NCBI RefSeq assembly: GCF_000706645.1
Contig: NZ_KL407337.1
Location: 853,044-917,043 of the forward strand
Source of the DNA: Bartonella rochalimae ATCC BAA-1498
Lineage (GTDB): Bacteria > Pseudomonadota > Alphaproteobacteria > Rhizobiales > Rhizobiaceae
DNA: 64,000 nt
Reading direction: 5' to 3'
Shown here: piece after piece, positions 28,173 through 40,267 of the stretch
How positions within the stretch are numbered: the first letter of the stretch is position 1
Layout: each line of letters begins with the position of its first letter
Notes under the pieces: generated by a model
Told to the model about the DNA's origin: nothing
Database searches by the model: none
Seen by the model: the letters and a program-made list of their open reading frames with translations, nothing else
Position numbers and translations under genes: made by a program

Positions 28173-29456
28173 TTAGGCTGCATTCGATTCAGGAAGTGTG
28201 GCAATTAATTTATTTCCATCGTGATCAACAATGAGAGCTTTAACGATTGCTCCAGCTTTAACATCTTTAATTTGTGTAAGTGTATAATCTTCTGTTCGTC
28301 CAATTCCATCTCTTTCGACAAGAATTGCTTGTTGGCTATTTTTTAAATAAATAAGATGTTTTTGGTAAGCTTTTTCCCCTTCTTTACGTAATTTTTCAGC
28401 ACGAATTTTAATTATTTCACGACTAATTTGTGGCATACGCGCAGCTGGTGTTCCTTCTCTTGGGCTGAAGGGAAAAACATGGAGATGTGTCAAACCACAT
28501 TCATGAATTAAAGCCAGACTATTTTGAAACATTTCTTCTGTTTCCGTAGGAAAGCCAGCAATTAGATCAGCACCATAAACTATTGTAGGGCGTTTAGCTC
28601 GTAAATCTTGGCAAAACTGAATTGCATTTTCACGCAAGTGTCGTCGTTTCATCCTTTTTAAAATCATATTATCACCTGCTTGTAAGGATAAATGCAAGTG
28701 TGGCATGATTCTTTTTTCATATGCTAAAAGATTAATCAACTCTTGATCTGCTTCGATAGAATCAATGGATGAAAGACGCAATCGTGGCAAATCAGGAACA
28801 TGGTGTAAAATAGTTGAAACTAATTTTCCTAAAGTGATTTTTCCAGGTAAGTCAGGACCATAACTTGTGAGATCAACACCTGTTAAAACAATCTCTTGAA
28901 TACCATTGCCTACAAGTTGTTTAATTTGTTCAATAATGATGCCCATAGGGACTGAACGTGATCGTCCGCGGCTATAAGGAATGATGCAAAATGTACAACG
29001 ATGATCGCATCCATTTTGTACTTGGACAAAAGCACGTGTGCGTCCTTCTAATGCATTAATCATATGTGGTGCAATTTTATGAACTTCCATAATATCATTA
29101 ACACGCAGTTTTTCATCATGATTAATGCCGAAATCAGGAAGTTGACGGTAGGAATGAGCATGGAGTTTTTCTTCATTGCCTAAAATGAGGTCGACTTCTT
29201 TCATCAGAGAAAAATTTTTTGCTTCTGTTTGTGCTGCACATCCCGTGACGATAATACACGCATGAGGATTTTTGCGCTTCGCTTTTCGAATTGCTTGTTT
29301 TGCTTGTCGTACAGCTTCAGCGGTGACGGCACAGGTATTAAAAATAATAGCACCACCTTTAAGTTCATTAAGACCAGCAGAAGTACTTTCTTTGCGTATG
29401 ATTTCTGATTCATAACTATTGAGTCGACAACCAAAAGTCACAATTTCTATTGTCAT
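28173..29456 (-). CDS. mtaB: tRNA threonylcarbamoyladenosine methylthiotransferase MtaB
   Basis: Radical-SAM enzyme converting t6A37 to ms2t6A37 in tRNAs. 427 residues. The N-terminal MTTase domain has TFGCRLNSYESE and VTGCAAQTEA cysteines. The radical-SAM motif is GCDHRCTFCIIPYSRGRSRS with the CxxxCxxC 4Fe-4S ligands. SLQAGDNMILKRMKRRH and the HLHVFPFSPREGTPAARM segment follow, and a TRAM-like tail ends the protein. The ATG overlaps the dapF stop by one base; the dapF-mtaB-ftsY order is usual for this group. Confidence 0.95.
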   Translation of the reverse strand: MTIEIVTFGCRLNSYESEIIRKESTSAGLNELKGGAIIFNTCAVTAEAVRQAKQAIRKAKRKNPHACIIVTGCAAQTEAKNFSLMKEVDLILGNEEKLHAHSYRQLPDFGINHDEKLRVNDIMEVHKIAPHMINALEGRTRAFVQVQNGCDHRCTFCIIPYSRGRSRSVPMGIIIEQIKQLVGNGIQEIVLTGVDLTSYGPDLPGKITLGKLVSTILHHVPDLPRLRLSSIDSIEADQELINLLAYEKRIMPHLHLSLQAGDNMILKRMKRRHLRENAIQFCQDLRAKRPTIVYGADLIAGFPTETEEMFQNSLALIHECGLTHLHVFPFSPREGTPAARMPQISREIIKIRAEKLRKEGEKAYQKHLIYLKNSQQAILVERDGIGRTEDYTLTQIKDVKAGAIVKALIVDHDGNKLIATLPESNAA

Positions 29457-30307
29457 TAAAAAGAATCCTTTTTGTAGTCTCCTGTTAAAGGGTTTAAAAG
29501 ACCGCTAAATTCATATTCTACAGGACCAGTCATAATGACGTGATCATCTTCTTGGTAAAGAATAGAAAGATTTCCTCCCAGTAAATTAACATCAATACAA
29601 CGTTCTGTTAATCCGCGGCGGTAAGCTGTTACTGCACTGGCGCAAGCTGCACTGCCACAGGCTTTTGTTAAACCTGCTCCACGTTCCCATGTTCGTAAAA
29701 TTAAACTGTTTCGTGATGTTACAGAAGCAATGGAGATATTACACCGTTCCGGAAAAAGTGGGTCATTTTCAAGTTTTGGTCCATATTTTTCTAAAGGAAT
29801 ATGCTCAATATTATTTTCAACAAAAAAAATAGCATGAAGATTTCCAATAGAAACAAGAGAAGCATCTTTTAAAGGTCCGGCTCTTATTTCTACGTGATTG
29901 GTATCAGCGACTTCACGAGCAATAGGCATATTTTTTGCATCAAAATTTGGGCGTCCCATATTAACAGAGATTAGACCATTAGCTTGACGTTTCCCTTCAA
30001 CAATACCAGCAGGTGTTTCTAATTGAAAGCTTTCACCAAGATTATGTTTCGTCAGCCATTCGATAACGCAACGCGTACCATTACCACAAGCTTGTGCTTT
30101 TGAACCATCCGAATTCCATATCTCAATGCGAAAATTAATTTCATTTTTAATTGAGGGGTGAATCGTCATAAGTTGATCAAAATATGTTTGTGGATTTTTA
30201 GCTAGAGCAAGAATTGCTTGCTGTGTAATATTATGTGTGCTTTCACGCATATCAGCAACAATAATTTTGTTTCCAAGACCGTTCATTTTGCTGAATGGTG
30301 TTTCCAT
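29456..30307 (-). CDS. dapF: Diaminopimelate epimerase
   Basis: Converts LL- to meso-diaminopimelate for peptidoglycan and lysine. 283 residues. Both catalytic cysteines are present in QACGNGTRCV (about residue 75) and TKACGSAACAS (about residue 222). The two-fold pseudo-repeat of the family is evident, with GLGNKIIVAD at the N-terminus and MTGPVEYEFSG near the C-terminus. It is the first gene of the minus-strand block dapF-mtaB-ftsY-septation protein. Confidence 0.96.
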   Translation of the reverse strand: METPFSKMNGLGNKIIVADMRESTHNITQQAILALAKNPQTYFDQLMTIHPSIKNEINFRIEIWNSDGSKAQACGNGTRCVIEWLTKHNLGESFQLETPAGIVEGKRQANGLISVNMGRPNFDAKNMPIAREVADTNHVEIRAGPLKDASLVSIGNLHAIFFVENNIEHIPLEKYGPKLENDPLFPERCNISIASVTSRNSLILRTWERGAGLTKACGSAACASAVTAYRRGLTERCIDVNLLGGNLSILYQEDDHVIMTGPVEYEFSGLLNPLTGDYKKDSF

Positions 30308-30498
30308 AAGATTTCTCTATTTTTTGTGCAATAGTAAGTCTAGCAAAGAATATAATGACTGAAAATTTTACAAATTACCAGCATTGACAGAAATAAAATG
30401 AAAGGACGTGAATGTTTTTCTTCAAAATGAATAATTTTTGTTATGATCACATGTTTTTTATTAGGTTTTTCTTATTTATTAATTTATTTTTGTAAAAT

Positions 30499-30532
30499 AG
30501 CGTATTTTCATAAAATACGCTCGCTTGTTTTT
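30499..30532 (+). terminator. Perfect hairpin followed by a T-tract
   Basis: AGCGTATTTT and its complement, 10 bp, around a CAT loop, followed by CGCTTG and T6. It lies between the divergent dapF and lipoprotein genes, so no plus-strand gene is known upstream of it. It may end a short plus-strand RNA from the 30308-30498 interval, or be an operator in the lipoprotein promoter. Confidence 0.5.
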
Positions 30533-30570
30533 TAAGTAAGTTTATTATTGTCATGAGAAAGAGTGAAGAT

Positions 30571-31101
30571 ATGACATTCCCAAAAATCTCATTTTTCATT
30601 GTATTATTTATTATAGCGATCTTAAGTGGTTGTGCAAGTTCGCAGTTTGGTAACAGTGATGGAAACAACATAACAGAAGTTTTTTATCCTGTTCAGCAAC
30701 TGTTAGAGCCTGAAACATCTGATACATTAAATTCTGAAGTGTTAACTTCCTCAAATTATGAAAAGGAATATGCTCAAGATGACACACAGTTAACTCGCTT
30801 TGAAGTACCAGACAATGCAGTTGATTTGTTTCCTACAAATATTGTTGGCGTATGGAATCTCTCTATTGGTAATAAGTCTTGTCGAATTGCAACTCCACAA
30901 ACAAAGTTTGGTTCAGGATATCGAGCCGGTCCTTTAAATTGTCCAAGAATATTTGCTAAAGTGAATTCGTGGGCTGTTAAAGAAAAGAAATTATATTTTT
31001 ATGACCGATCTGGAAGTGTTGTCGCGGTTCTTTATTCTTTTGGGAAAGATTATTTGGAAGGACGGACGTTGGATAATCAACCCGTTGTTTTAGACCGTTA
31101 A
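30571..31101 (+). CDS. Omp19-like outer-membrane lipoprotein with AprI/Inh protease-inhibitor domain
   Basis: A 176-residue lipoprotein from the ATG at 30571; an in-frame ATG at 30553 would only lengthen the n-region. The signal peptide FFIVLFIIAILSGC ends in a lipobox (LSGC), so the mature protein starts at Cys. A low-complexity linker leads to a C-terminal AprI/Inh-type beta-barrel (VGVWNLSIGNKSCRIATPQTKFGSGYRAGPLNCP ... VKEKKLYFYDRSGSVVAVL). Brucella Omp19 has this layout and inhibits host proteases; that function is inferred here. Processing would need LspA. Confidence 0.82.
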   Translation: MTFPKISFFIVLFIIAILSGCASSQFGNSDGNNITEVFYPVQQLLEPETSDTLNSEVLTSSNYEKEYAQDDTQLTRFEVPDNAVDLFPTNIVGVWNLSIGNKSCRIATPQTKFGSGYRAGPLNCPRIFAKVNSWAVKEKKLYFYDRSGSVVAVLYSFGKDYLEGRTLDNQPVVLDR

Positions 31102-31238
31102 ATCATTTTAAACTCCTTATAAAAAGGCAAATATTACGTGCACGAATTTGCATTATTTAATCACAAAATGATGCAAAAAAGCATTTATGTCTATGAAATT
31201 TACATTTGTTCAGAATGATTTGAAAAAAGGATTTTTGG

Positions 31239-32405
31239 ATGGTTTTAGTTTCAGCGCGCTATGAAGAGCTTGTTTCCAAAGGAGACATTAGTTTCGATTC
31301 AGCTCAACGGGATTTAACAAAACATTTTGATTATTTATTACAAGAAATTTCAGCACAAAAGATTTCTCGACCTTGGACGTTTTGGCGTTTTTTTAAGAAA
31401 CAAACGCATTCTCATGCTTCAAACCGATGTGGTACTGATAATTTCGTTCAGGGATTGTACATTTATGGCGAGGTTGGGCGTGGCAAGACTATGCTCATGG
31501 ATTTGTTTTTCTCTTGTTTGCCAGAAGGGAATAAAAAACGTGCTCATTTTAACGATTTTATGGCTGATGTACATGAGCGTATTGATGCACATCGGCAAGC
31601 GTTTAAACATGCAAAATCCAAACAAAATGATCCTATTTTAGCAGTTGCAGAAGATTTGGCACGAGAAGCACATGTGCTTTGTTTTGATGAATTTACGGTG
31701 ACAGATATTGCGGATGCAATGGTTCTTGGTCGTCTTATTACTGCATTATTTAATCAAGGCGTTATTTTTGTTGCTACGTCAAATGTCGCTCCTGATAATC
31801 TTTATTACAATGGTTTGAATCGAGAGCTTTTTATGCCTTTTATTCAAATTTTAAAAAAACATGTATGTGTTATTAATCTCGATGCAAAGACGGATTATCG
31901 TCTTGAAAAATCAAATCCACAACATGTGTATATCACCCCATTGGGACAAGCAGCAGATGAAAATATGGATCAAGCATGGACATTCGTTTTACGAGGTCAA
32001 AAGGAAACATCAGATGATTTATCTGTAAAGGGACGTTCTATTCATATTCCACGTTTTAGAGATGGATGTGCACGCTTTGATTATCGAGATCTTTGCATAA
32101 AGCCTTTAGCTGCAGCAGATTATTTGGCGTTAGCAGAGCATTTTCATACGATTTTTATTGATCATGTTCCTGTTATGGATGATGCACATCGCAATGAAGC
32201 TAAACGATTTATTTTGCTTATTGATGTTCTTTATGAACGTAACATAAGACTCTTTATGTCGGCAGAAGCAGAGCTTGGGCAATTATATAAAGGACGGGCG
32301 CAGACAATAGAAACATTTGAGTTTCAAAGAACGCAGTCGCGCCTTTTTGAAATGCAAAGCCAAGATTATCTCAATATTTGGGCAGAACAATTGTTAAAGA
32401 AATAA
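31239..32405 (+). CDS. zapE: Cell division protein ZapE (AFG1-like ATPase)
   Basis: AAA-type ATPase of the AFG1/LACE1 family; in E. coli ZapE associates with the Z ring. 388 residues. Walker A is YGEVGRGKTMLMDLFF and Walker B is CFDEFTVTDIADAMVLGRL. Family blocks RAHFNDFMADVHERI, VATSNVAPDNLYYNGLNRELFMPFI and FIDHVPVMDDAHRNEAKRFILLID are present. It lies upstream of the mdh-suc operon, separated by 283 bp, so it is probably transcribed separately. Confidence 0.93.
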   Translation: MVLVSARYEELVSKGDISFDSAQRDLTKHFDYLLQEISAQKISRPWTFWRFFKKQTHSHASNRCGTDNFVQGLYIYGEVGRGKTMLMDLFFSCLPEGNKKRAHFNDFMADVHERIDAHRQAFKHAKSKQNDPILAVAEDLAREAHVLCFDEFTVTDIADAMVLGRLITALFNQGVIFVATSNVAPDNLYYNGLNRELFMPFIQILKKHVCVINLDAKTDYRLEKSNPQHVYITPLGQAADENMDQAWTFVLRGQKETSDDLSVKGRSIHIPRFRDGCARFDYRDLCIKPLAAADYLALAEHFHTIFIDHVPVMDDAHRNEAKRFILLIDVLYERNIRLFMSAEAELGQLYKGRAQTIETFEFQRTQSRLFEMQSQDYLNIWAEQLLKK

Positions 32406-32676
32406 GCGAATCTTTACTTTACCTTTACGTAAACTGCTTCAATAATAACTTATTGAATTGACAAATGTTGTAATAATTCTGTTGTATTTTTTTTAAATTC
32501 ATTTTATCGATACAATTGTAATTGGTTGCTTTAATATTTTAGGAAGCAGTTTTTAGTCGTAAAAAGAAAGTTTGATGAATTTTGATCATCTTATGTCTAA
32601 GTGGTCTTGTTAAAAAGAGGATTAGATTAAGGGAAAATATTTAATCTGTTAGCGCGGGGGATTTTGCGCTTAGTAA

Positions 32677-33651
<975 letters not shown>

Positions 33652-33737
33652 TTCAAAATAGTTTTGTTAGGTAAAGTAAGGTACCTTAAGTGTTTTGAGA
33701 ATCAATTTAGTGTTTCATAGAAGAAAAGGACAAATAT

Positions 33738-34934
33738 ATGAATATCCATGAATATCAGGCCAAACGTCTGCTTCATGAATATGGTGCGCCAATAGCGAAT
33801 GGTGTTGCTATTTATTCTGTAGAACAAGCTGAAAAATGGGTGAAAAAATTACCAGGACCGCTTTATGTGGTTAAAAGTCAAATTCATGCTGGAGGACGTG
33901 GAAAAGGGAAGTTTAAAGAACTTAGCTCTGATTCAAAAGGTGGTGTTCGACTTGCAAAATCAGTTGAAGAAGTTATTACGAATGTAAAAGAAATGCTTGG
34001 TAAAACTTTGATAACTAAGCAAACGGGTCCGGAAGGTAAACAGGTTAATCGTCTTTATATTGAAGATGGAGCTGATATTGAGCGGGAGCTGTATCTTTCA
34101 CTTTTAGTTGATCGTACAATTGGTCAAGTTTCTTTCGTTGTGTCGACGGAAGGAGGAATGGACATTGAAATGGTTGCTGAGGAGACACCGGAAAAAATAT
34201 TTACTCTTCCTATTGATCCTACAAAAGGCGTTACTCCTTCTGATTGCACGAAACTTTGTGACTCGTTAAAATTATGCGATAGTGCACGTGAAGATGGTGA
34301 AAGGTTGTTTCCAATACTCTATAAGGCTTTTTGTGAAAAAGATATGAGCCTTCTTGAAATCAATCCGCTGATTGTAATGGATAATGGCCGTTTACGTGTT
34401 CTTGATGCAAAAGTTTCTTTCGATAATAATGCGTTATATCGTCATCCAGATATTTTGGAATTACGCGATCTTTCAGAAGAAGATTCAAAAGAAATTGAAG
34501 CATCAAAGCATGATCTTGCTTATGTTGCTCTTGATGGGACGATTGGTTGTATGGTGAATGGCGCTGGTCTTGCTATGGCAACAATGGATATCATCAAACT
34601 CTATGGGGCTGAACCAGCAAATTTTCTTGATGTTGGTGGTGGTGCTTCAAAAGAAAAAGTAACTGCTGCTTTTAAAATTATTACAGCTGATCCGAATGTC
34701 AAAGGCATTTTAGTCAATATTTTTGGTGGGATTATGCGTTGCGATGTTATCGCTGAAGGTGTGATTGCTGCTGTTAAGGAAGTTGGTTTAAAAGTTCCTT
34801 TAGTTGTTCGTCTTGAAGGTACTAATGTTGAACAGGGTAAGGCAATTATCAGTGAAAGTGGTTTAAATGTTATTTCTGCTGATGACTTAGATGATGCTGC
34901 TCAAAAAATTGTTGCAGCAGTGAAGGGAGCTTAA
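33738..34934 (+). CDS. sucC: Succinyl-CoA synthetase beta subunit (ADP-forming)
   Basis: With SucD it interconverts succinyl-CoA and succinate with ATP formation. 398 residues starting [18 protein letters not shown]. The ATP-grasp domain has [16 protein letters not shown], and the C-terminal ligase domain has [20 protein letters not shown] and [14 protein letters not shown]. It follows mdh by 86 bases and precedes sucD by three. Confidence 0.97.
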   Translation: MNIHEYQAKRLLHEYGAPIANGVAIYSVEQAEKWVKKLPGPLYVVKSQIHAGGRGKGKFKELSSDSKGGVRLAKSVEEVITNVKEMLGKTLITKQTGPEGKQVNRLYIEDGADIERELYLSLLVDRTIGQVSFVVSTEGGMDIEMVAEETPEKIFTLPIDPTKGVTPSDCTKLCDSLKLCDSAREDGERLFPILYKAFCEKDMSLLEINPLIVMDNGRLRVLDAKVSFDNNALYRHPDILELRDLSEEDSKEIEASKHDLAYVALDGTIGCMVNGAGLAMATMDIIKLYGAEPANFLDVGGGASKEKVTAAFKIITADPNVKGILVNIFGGIMRCDVIAEGVIAAVKEVGLKVPLVVRLEGTNVEQGKAIISESGLNVISADDLDDAAQKIVAAVKGA

Positions 34935-34937
34935 ACC

Positions 34938-35840
34938 ATGTCAATTCTTATTAATAAGGATACAAAAGTTCTTGTTCAAGGGCTTACGGGGAAAACGGGG
35001 ACATTTCATACAGAACAAGCACTTGCTTACCATGGTACGCAAATGGTTGGCGGTATTAATCCCAAAAAAGGCGGAGAAACATGGAAGGGATCAAAGGGTG
35101 AAACTCTTCCTATTTTTGCCAGTGTTGTGGAAGGTAAAGAAAAGACTGGAGCTGATGCTTCTGTTATTTATGTTCCTCCTGCGGGGGCTGCTGATGCTAT
35201 TATAGAAGCTATTGAAGCTGAAATCGGTTTAATTGTCTGTATTACAGAAGGTATACCGGTTATGGATATGGTCAAGGTTAAGGCTAAATTAGAGCAATCA
35301 AAGTCGCGTTTAACTGGTCCTAATTGTCCGGGTATTCTCACTCCTGATGAATGTAAAATTGGTATTATGCCAGGTTCTATTTTCAGAAAAGGTTCTGTTG
35401 GAGTTGTGTCAAGATCGGGAACTCTAACGTATGAAGCGGTTTTTCAAACGAGTCATGAAGGACTTGGGCAGACAACAGCTATTGGTATTGGGGGAGATCC
35501 CGTTAAGGGGACTGAATTTATTGATGTGTTGGAAATGTTTTTAGCTGATAATGAAACCGAATCTATTGTTATGATTGGTGAAATTGGTGGTTCTGCTGAA
35601 GAAGAAGCAGCACAGTTTCTAAAGGATGAAGCAAAAAAAGGTCGTAAAAAACCAATGGTTGGTTTTATTGCTGGTCGTACAGCTCCTCCGGGACGGACAA
35701 TGGGACATGCTGGTGCAGTGATTTCTGGTGGTAAAGGTGGGGCAGAAGATAAAATTGCGGCAATGGAAGCAGCTGGAATTCGAGTTTCTCCTTCACCATC
35801 ACAAATAGGCAAGACTTTAGTTGAAGTGTTGAAGGGTTAA
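34938..35840 (+). CDS. sucD: Succinyl-CoA synthetase alpha subunit
   Basis: CoA-binding, phospho-histidine subunit of succinyl-CoA synthetase. 300 residues. The CoA-binding N-terminus is [19 protein letters not shown]. The catalytic histidine lies in [15 protein letters not shown] near the C-terminus, and the [20 protein letters not shown] block is intact. Translationally close to sucC (three bases). A stable hairpin follows before sucA. Confidence 0.97.
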   Translation: MSILINKDTKVLVQGLTGKTGTFHTEQALAYHGTQMVGGINPKKGGETWKGSKGETLPIFASVVEGKEKTGADASVIYVPPAGAADAIIEAIEAEIGLIVCITEGIPVMDMVKVKAKLEQSKSRLTGPNCPGILTPDECKIGIMPGSIFRKGSVGVVSRSGTLTYEAVFQTSHEGLGQTTAIGIGGDPVKGTEFIDVLEMFLADNETESIVMIGEIGGSAEEEAAQFLKDEAKKGRKKPMVGFIAGRTAPPGRTMGHAGAVISGGKGGAEDKIAAMEAAGIRVSPSPSQIGKTLVEVLKG

Positions 35841-35849
35841 AAGAAGAAT

Positions 35850-35880
35850 TTATCTGAGTGGATGTCATCCATTCAGATAA
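35850..35880 (+). promoter_or_regulatory. Stem-loop between sucD and sucA
   Basis: TTATCTGAGTGGAT pairs with ATCCATTCAGATAA over 14 bp (one G-U pair) around a GTC loop. No T-tract follows, so it is unlikely to be a full terminator. It may stabilise the sucCD message or partly attenuate transcription into sucA. Confidence 0.6.
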
Positions 35881-35984
35881 AATATGGATATAAAAATAAA
35901 AACTTTTTTACAATTTTCCGATTCTTATTTTAAAAAGAAAAGCGGGTACATTAAGGAGACGGAACGAGTGTTCCGGAAAAGTAT

Positions 35985-38984
35985 ATGGCAAGGCAGGATG
36001 AGAAGAATGATCTTTTTACACAAACATCATTTTTATATGGTGGAAATGCCGATTATATAGATCAACTTTATGCCGAATATAAAAAGAATCCTACCAATGT
36101 TGATCGACAATGGTGTGATTTTTTTGAAACTTTTCAAGAGAGTAAAGAAGATGTGCTCAAGAATGCTGAAGGAGCGACATGGCAACGGGATCATTGGCCA
36201 TTAAAAGAAAGTGGAGAGCTAGTTTCTGCTTTAGATAGTGATTGGTCTGCACTTGAGAAGCATTTTGGAGATAAATTAAAAGAGAAAGCAGCTGTTAATC
36301 CTGTACAAAATGGAAAAATGTCTCGCGAAGAATATATTATTCAAGCAACACGTGATTCTGTTCACGCGCTTATGATGATTCGTGCTTTCCGAGCTCGGGG
36401 GCATCTTCATGCACAACTTGATCCACTTAAACTGGCTGGAAATCGGGAAGACTATAAAGAGTTATCACCAGAAGCTTATGGTTTTAGTCCTGCTGATTAC
36501 GAACGTCCGATTTTTATTGATAATGTTTTGGGATTAGAGTACGCAACCATCCCGCAGATGCTTGAAATTCTTAATCGTACGTATTGTTCGACGATTGGTG
36601 TAGAATATATGCATATTTCAGATCCTGCTCAAAAAGCTTGGATTCAGGAACGTATTGAGGGGCCAGATAAACAAATTGCCTTCACACAAAAGGGTAAAAA
36701 AGCTATTCTTAATAAGCTTATAGAAGCTGAAGGTTTTGAGCAGTTTTTGGATGTAAAATATAAGGGCACAAAACGTTTTGGTCTTGATGGGAGTGAAGCG
36801 CTTATTCCAGCTCTTGAGCAGATTATTAAGCGCAGTGGTGCTTTGGGGGTACAAGAAATAGTTTTTGGGATGGCTCACCGGGGTCGTTTAAATGTTCTTT
36901 CTCAAGTTCTTGAAAAACCGCATCGAGCTATTTTTCATGAGTTTAAAGGTGGTTCTTATAAACCTGATGATGTTGAGGGATCAGGTGATGTAAAATATCA
37001 TTTGGGGACTTCTGCTGATCGTGAATTTGATGGTAAAAAAGTTCATTTATCACTTTTGCCTAATCCATCTCATCTTGAGATTGTTGATCCAGTTGTGATT
37101 GGAAAGGCACGTGCTAAGCAAGATCAACTTATTGGTTATAATCGCACGGAGGTTGTACCGTTAAGTGAACGCTCAAAAGTTTTGCCGCTTCTTATTCACG
37201 GTGATGCAGCTTTTTCAGGGCAAGGTGTTATTCAGGAAACGTTTGGTCTTTCAGATTTGAGGGGTTACCGTGTTGCTGGTTCGATTCATGTGATTATCAA
37301 TAATCAAATTGGATTCACAACTAATCCACGCTTTTCACGTTCGTCACCTTATCCATCAGATGTTGCGAAAATGATCGATGCACCAATTTTTCATGTAAAT
37401 GGAGACGATCCAGAAGCTGTTGTTTTTGTAGCAAAAGTAGCAACGGAATTCCGTCAAATCTTCCATAAACCGGTGGTCATCGATATGTTTTGTTATCGCC
37501 GTTACGGACACAATGAAGGTGATGAACCTTCCTTTACACAGCCCCTTATGTATAAAGCGATTCGTAATCATAAAACGACAGTTCAACTTTATAGTAATCA
37601 ACTAATAGCTGAAGGAGTCATTGATCCTCAAGAAGTTGAACAAAAGAAACAAATGTGGCGCGATAAGCTTGAAAGTGAATTTGAAGCGAGTGCTTCTTAT
37701 AAACCTGATAAGGCTGATTGGCTTGATGGAAGTTGGACAGGTATTAAAGCTGCTAGTAGTAGTGATGAACAGCGCTATGGAATGACAGGTGTTGAATTAA
37801 AAACCTTAAAGGAGATTGGACGAAAACTTGTCGAAGTTCCATCAGATTTTCATATACATAAAACGATTCAGCGTTTTTTAAATAATCGTGTCCAAATGTT
37901 TGAATCTGGTGAGGGTATTGATTGGGCAACAGCTGAAGCTTTAGCTTTTGGTTCTTTGTGTTTAGAAGGATCACCGGTTCGCCTTTCTGGTGAAGATGTT
38001 GAACGTGGAACTTTTTCGCAACGTCATGCAGTTCTTTATGATCAAGAAAATGAAGCCCGTTATATTCCTTTAAATAATTTACAACAGGGACAAGCTATTT
38101 ATGAGGTTGTAAATTCTATGCTTTCTGAAGAAGCTGTTCTTGGTTTTGAATATGGATATTCACTTGCTGAGCCACGTGGTTTAACACTTTGGGAAGCACA
38201 ATTTGGTGACTTTTCTAATGGTGCTCAGGTTATTTTCGATCAGTTTATTTCATCCGCTGAGCGTAAATGGCTTCGTATGTCTGGTCTTGTGTGTTTATTA
38301 CCTCATGGTTTTGAAGGACAAGGGCCAGAGCATTCTTCAGCCCGTTTAGAGCGTTTTCTGCAATTGTGTGCAGAGGATAATATGCAGGTTGCAAATTGTA
38401 CAACTCCTGCAAATTATTTTCATATTTTGCGTCGCCAAATTAGACGTGATTTTCGTAAACCATTGATTTTGATGACACCAAAATCACTTCTGCGTCATAA
38501 ACGAGCGGTTTCTTTTTTAAGTGAAATGGGGCCTGGAACAAATTTTCATCGCTTGTTACTTGATGATGCAGAATGCCTTAAAAGTTCTGTGATTAAATTA
38601 CAAAAAGACAGCAAGATTCGCCGTGTTGTTCTTTGTACAGGTAAAGTTTATTATGACCTTTATGAAGAACGTGAAAAGAGGGGAATTGATAATGTTTATT
38701 TGTTACGTGTTGAACAGCTTTATCCTTTCCCGGCAAAGGCTCTGGTGGACGTATTGTCGCGCTTTCTAAAGGCAGAAATTGTTTGGTGTCAAGAAGAACC
38801 CAAAAATATGGGAGCTTGGTCATTTATTGAGCCTTATTTAGAATGGGTTCTGACTCATATTCGTGCACGTTATTCGCGTGCACGTTATGCTGGGCGTTCT
38901 GCAAGTGCATCGCCTGCGACTGGCTTAATGTCGAAACATCTTGAACAGCTTGCCGCGTTTCTTGAAGACGCGTTAGGTTCTTAA
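35985..38984 (+). CDS. sucA: 2-oxoglutarate dehydrogenase E1 component
   Basis: Thiamine-diphosphate-dependent decarboxylase of the 2-oxoglutarate dehydrogenase complex. 999 residues, family length. The N-terminal segment [35 protein letters not shown], the ThDP motif [21 protein letters not shown] and [17 protein letters not shown] are present. The transketolase-like domain ends with [12 protein letters not shown]. The spacing to sucD (144 bases) with a hairpin suggests differential expression within the operon. Confidence 0.97.
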   Translation: MARQDEKNDLFTQTSFLYGGNADYIDQLYAEYKKNPTNVDRQWCDFFETFQESKEDVLKNAEGATWQRDHWPLKESGELVSALDSDWSALEKHFGDKLKEKAAVNPVQNGKMSREEYIIQATRDSVHALMMIRAFRARGHLHAQLDPLKLAGNREDYKELSPEAYGFSPADYERPIFIDNVLGLEYATIPQMLEILNRTYCSTIGVEYMHISDPAQKAWIQERIEGPDKQIAFTQKGKKAILNKLIEAEGFEQFLDVKYKGTKRFGLDGSEALIPALEQIIKRSGALGVQEIVFGMAHRGRLNVLSQVLEKPHRAIFHEFKGGSYKPDDVEGSGDVKYHLGTSADREFDGKKVHLSLLPNPSHLEIVDPVVIGKARAKQDQLIGYNRTEVVPLSERSKVLPLLIHGDAAFSGQGVIQETFGLSDLRGYRVAGSIHVIINNQIGFTTNPRFSRSSPYPSDVAKMIDAPIFHVNGDDPEAVVFVAKVATEFRQIFHKPVVIDMFCYRRYGHNEGDEPSFTQPLMYKAIRNHKTTVQLYSNQLIAEGVIDPQEVEQKKQMWRDKLESEFEASASYKPDKADWLDGSWTGIKAASSSDEQRYGMTGVELKTLKEIGRKLVEVPSDFHIHKTIQRFLNNRVQMFESGEGIDWATAEALAFGSLCLEGSPVRLSGEDVERGTFSQRHAVLYDQENEARYIPLNNLQQGQAIYEVVNSMLSEEAVLGFEYGYSLAEPRGLTLWEAQFGDFSNGAQVIFDQFISSAERKWLRMSGLVCLLPHGFEGQGPEHSSARLERFLQLCAEDNMQVANCTTPANYFHILRRQIRRDFRKPLILMTPKSLLRHKRAVSFLSEMGPGTNFHRLLLDDAECLKSSVIKLQKDSKIRRVVLCTGKVYYDLYEEREKRGIDNVYLLRVEQLYPFPAKALVDVLSRFLKAEIVWCQEEPKNMGAWSFIEPYLEWVLTHIRARYSRARYAGRSASASPATGLMSKHLEQLAAFLEDALGS

Positions 38985-39016
38985 TTTATTACTACTCTGA
39001 CGTATGGAAAAATATT

Positions 39017-40234
39017 ATGGCTACTGAAATCCGTGTTCCTACTTTGGGCGAATCAGTTACTGAGGCAACAATTGGCAAATGGTTTAAAAAAATTGGTGAA
39101 GCCGTAGCTATGGATGAGCCTTTGGTCGAGTTAGAAACTGATAAGGTAACTGTTGAAGTTCCTTCTCCTGTTGCTGGAAAGTTATCTGAAATCATTGCAA
39201 AAGAAGGTGATACAGTTGAAGTGAATGCTCTTTTAGGAATGGTTGAAGCAGGAGCTGATGGTGTTTCTGTATCATCCGCACCACCTGCATCACCTTCTGT
39301 GATATCTACACCGACATCTTCTCCTATGGCAGCGTCTGTATCGACTTCCTCTTTAGGAGGAACGATGCCTCCTGCTCCTTCAGCAGCAAAATTAATGGCT
39401 GAAAATAACATAGAGAAAAGTGATCTTTCAGGTTCTGGAAAGCGTGGACAGATTCTCAAGGGAGATGTTCTTAATGTTTTAGCGCAGGGGACAAAAACAT
39501 CAGCTTCTGTTTCTTCTGCTATATTTGTGGATACAGTGCACGAAGAGCGTGTTCGTATGACAAAGTTGCGTCAGACAATTGCACGCCGTCTTAAAGATGC
39601 GCAAAATACAGCAGCAATGTTAACCACATTTAATGAAGTTGATATGTCTACTGTTATGGATTTGCGTAAACGTTACAAAGATCTTTTTGAAAAAAAGCAT
39701 GGTGTTAAGCTTGGCTTTATGGGCTTTTTTACCAAAGCTGTTTGTCATGCATTAAAAGAACTTCCTGCTGTTAATGCGGAAATTGATGGAACAGATATTG
39801 TTTATAAAAACTATGTTAATGCTGGGATTGCTGTTGGAACGGATAAAGGACTTGTGGTTCCGGTTGTTCGCAATGCAGATCAAATGTCAATTGCAGAAAT
39901 TGAAAAAGAAATTGGTCGTTTAGGGCGCCTTGCTCGCGATGGAAAATTGGCGGTCGCGGATATGTTGGGTGGAACATTCACTATTACTAATGGCGGCGTT
40001 TATGGGTCATTAATGTCAACACCGATTTTGAATGCACCACAATCTGGTATTTTGGGAATGCATGCAATTAAAGAACGTGCAATGGTGGTCGGAGGACAAA
40101 TTGTCATTCGTCCAATGATGTACTTAGCGCTTTCTTATGATCACCGTATTGTAGATGGGCAAGAAGCTGTTACTTTCCTTGTGCGTGTTAAAGAAAGTTT
40201 GGAAGATCCGGAACGTCTTGTTCTTGATTTATAA
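39017..40234 (+). CDS. sucB: Dihydrolipoyllysine succinyltransferase (E2 of 2-oxoglutarate dehydrogenase)
   Basis: Core acyltransferase of the complex. 405 residues: one N-terminal lipoyl domain with the lipoylated Lys in [11 protein letters not shown] (about residue 43), a Ser/Pro/Ala-rich linker, a peripheral-subunit-binding domain ([29 protein letters not shown]), and the catalytic domain ending [17 protein letters not shown] with the catalytic His and Asp. It follows sucA by 32 bases. Confidence 0.97.
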   Translation: MATEIRVPTLGESVTEATIGKWFKKIGEAVAMDEPLVELETDKVTVEVPSPVAGKLSEIIAKEGDTVEVNALLGMVEAGADGVSVSSAPPASPSVISTPTSSPMAASVSTSSLGGTMPPAPSAAKLMAENNIEKSDLSGSGKRGQILKGDVLNVLAQGTKTSASVSSAIFVDTVHEERVRMTKLRQTIARRLKDAQNTAAMLTTFNEVDMSTVMDLRKRYKDLFEKKHGVKLGFMGFFTKAVCHALKELPAVNAEIDGTDIVYKNYVNAGIAVGTDKGLVVPVVRNADQMSIAEIEKEIGRLGRLARDGKLAVADMLGGTFTITNGGVYGSLMSTPILNAPQSGILGMHAIKERAMVVGGQIVIRPMMYLALSYDHRIVDGQEAVTFLVRVKESLEDPERLVLDL

Positions 40235-40267
40235 AAACACAGTTTTTGAGGATGAAAGGGGAGACAG

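Noticed and set aside
27704..28234. 176-codon plus-strand open frame opposite ftsY
   Set aside because: It mirrors the Lys/Glu-rich FtsY A domain and has no recognisable domain; a shadow of ftsY.
35453..35812. 119-codon minus-strand open frame
   Set aside because: It lies fully antisense to the intact sucD, and its composition reflects the sucD codons.
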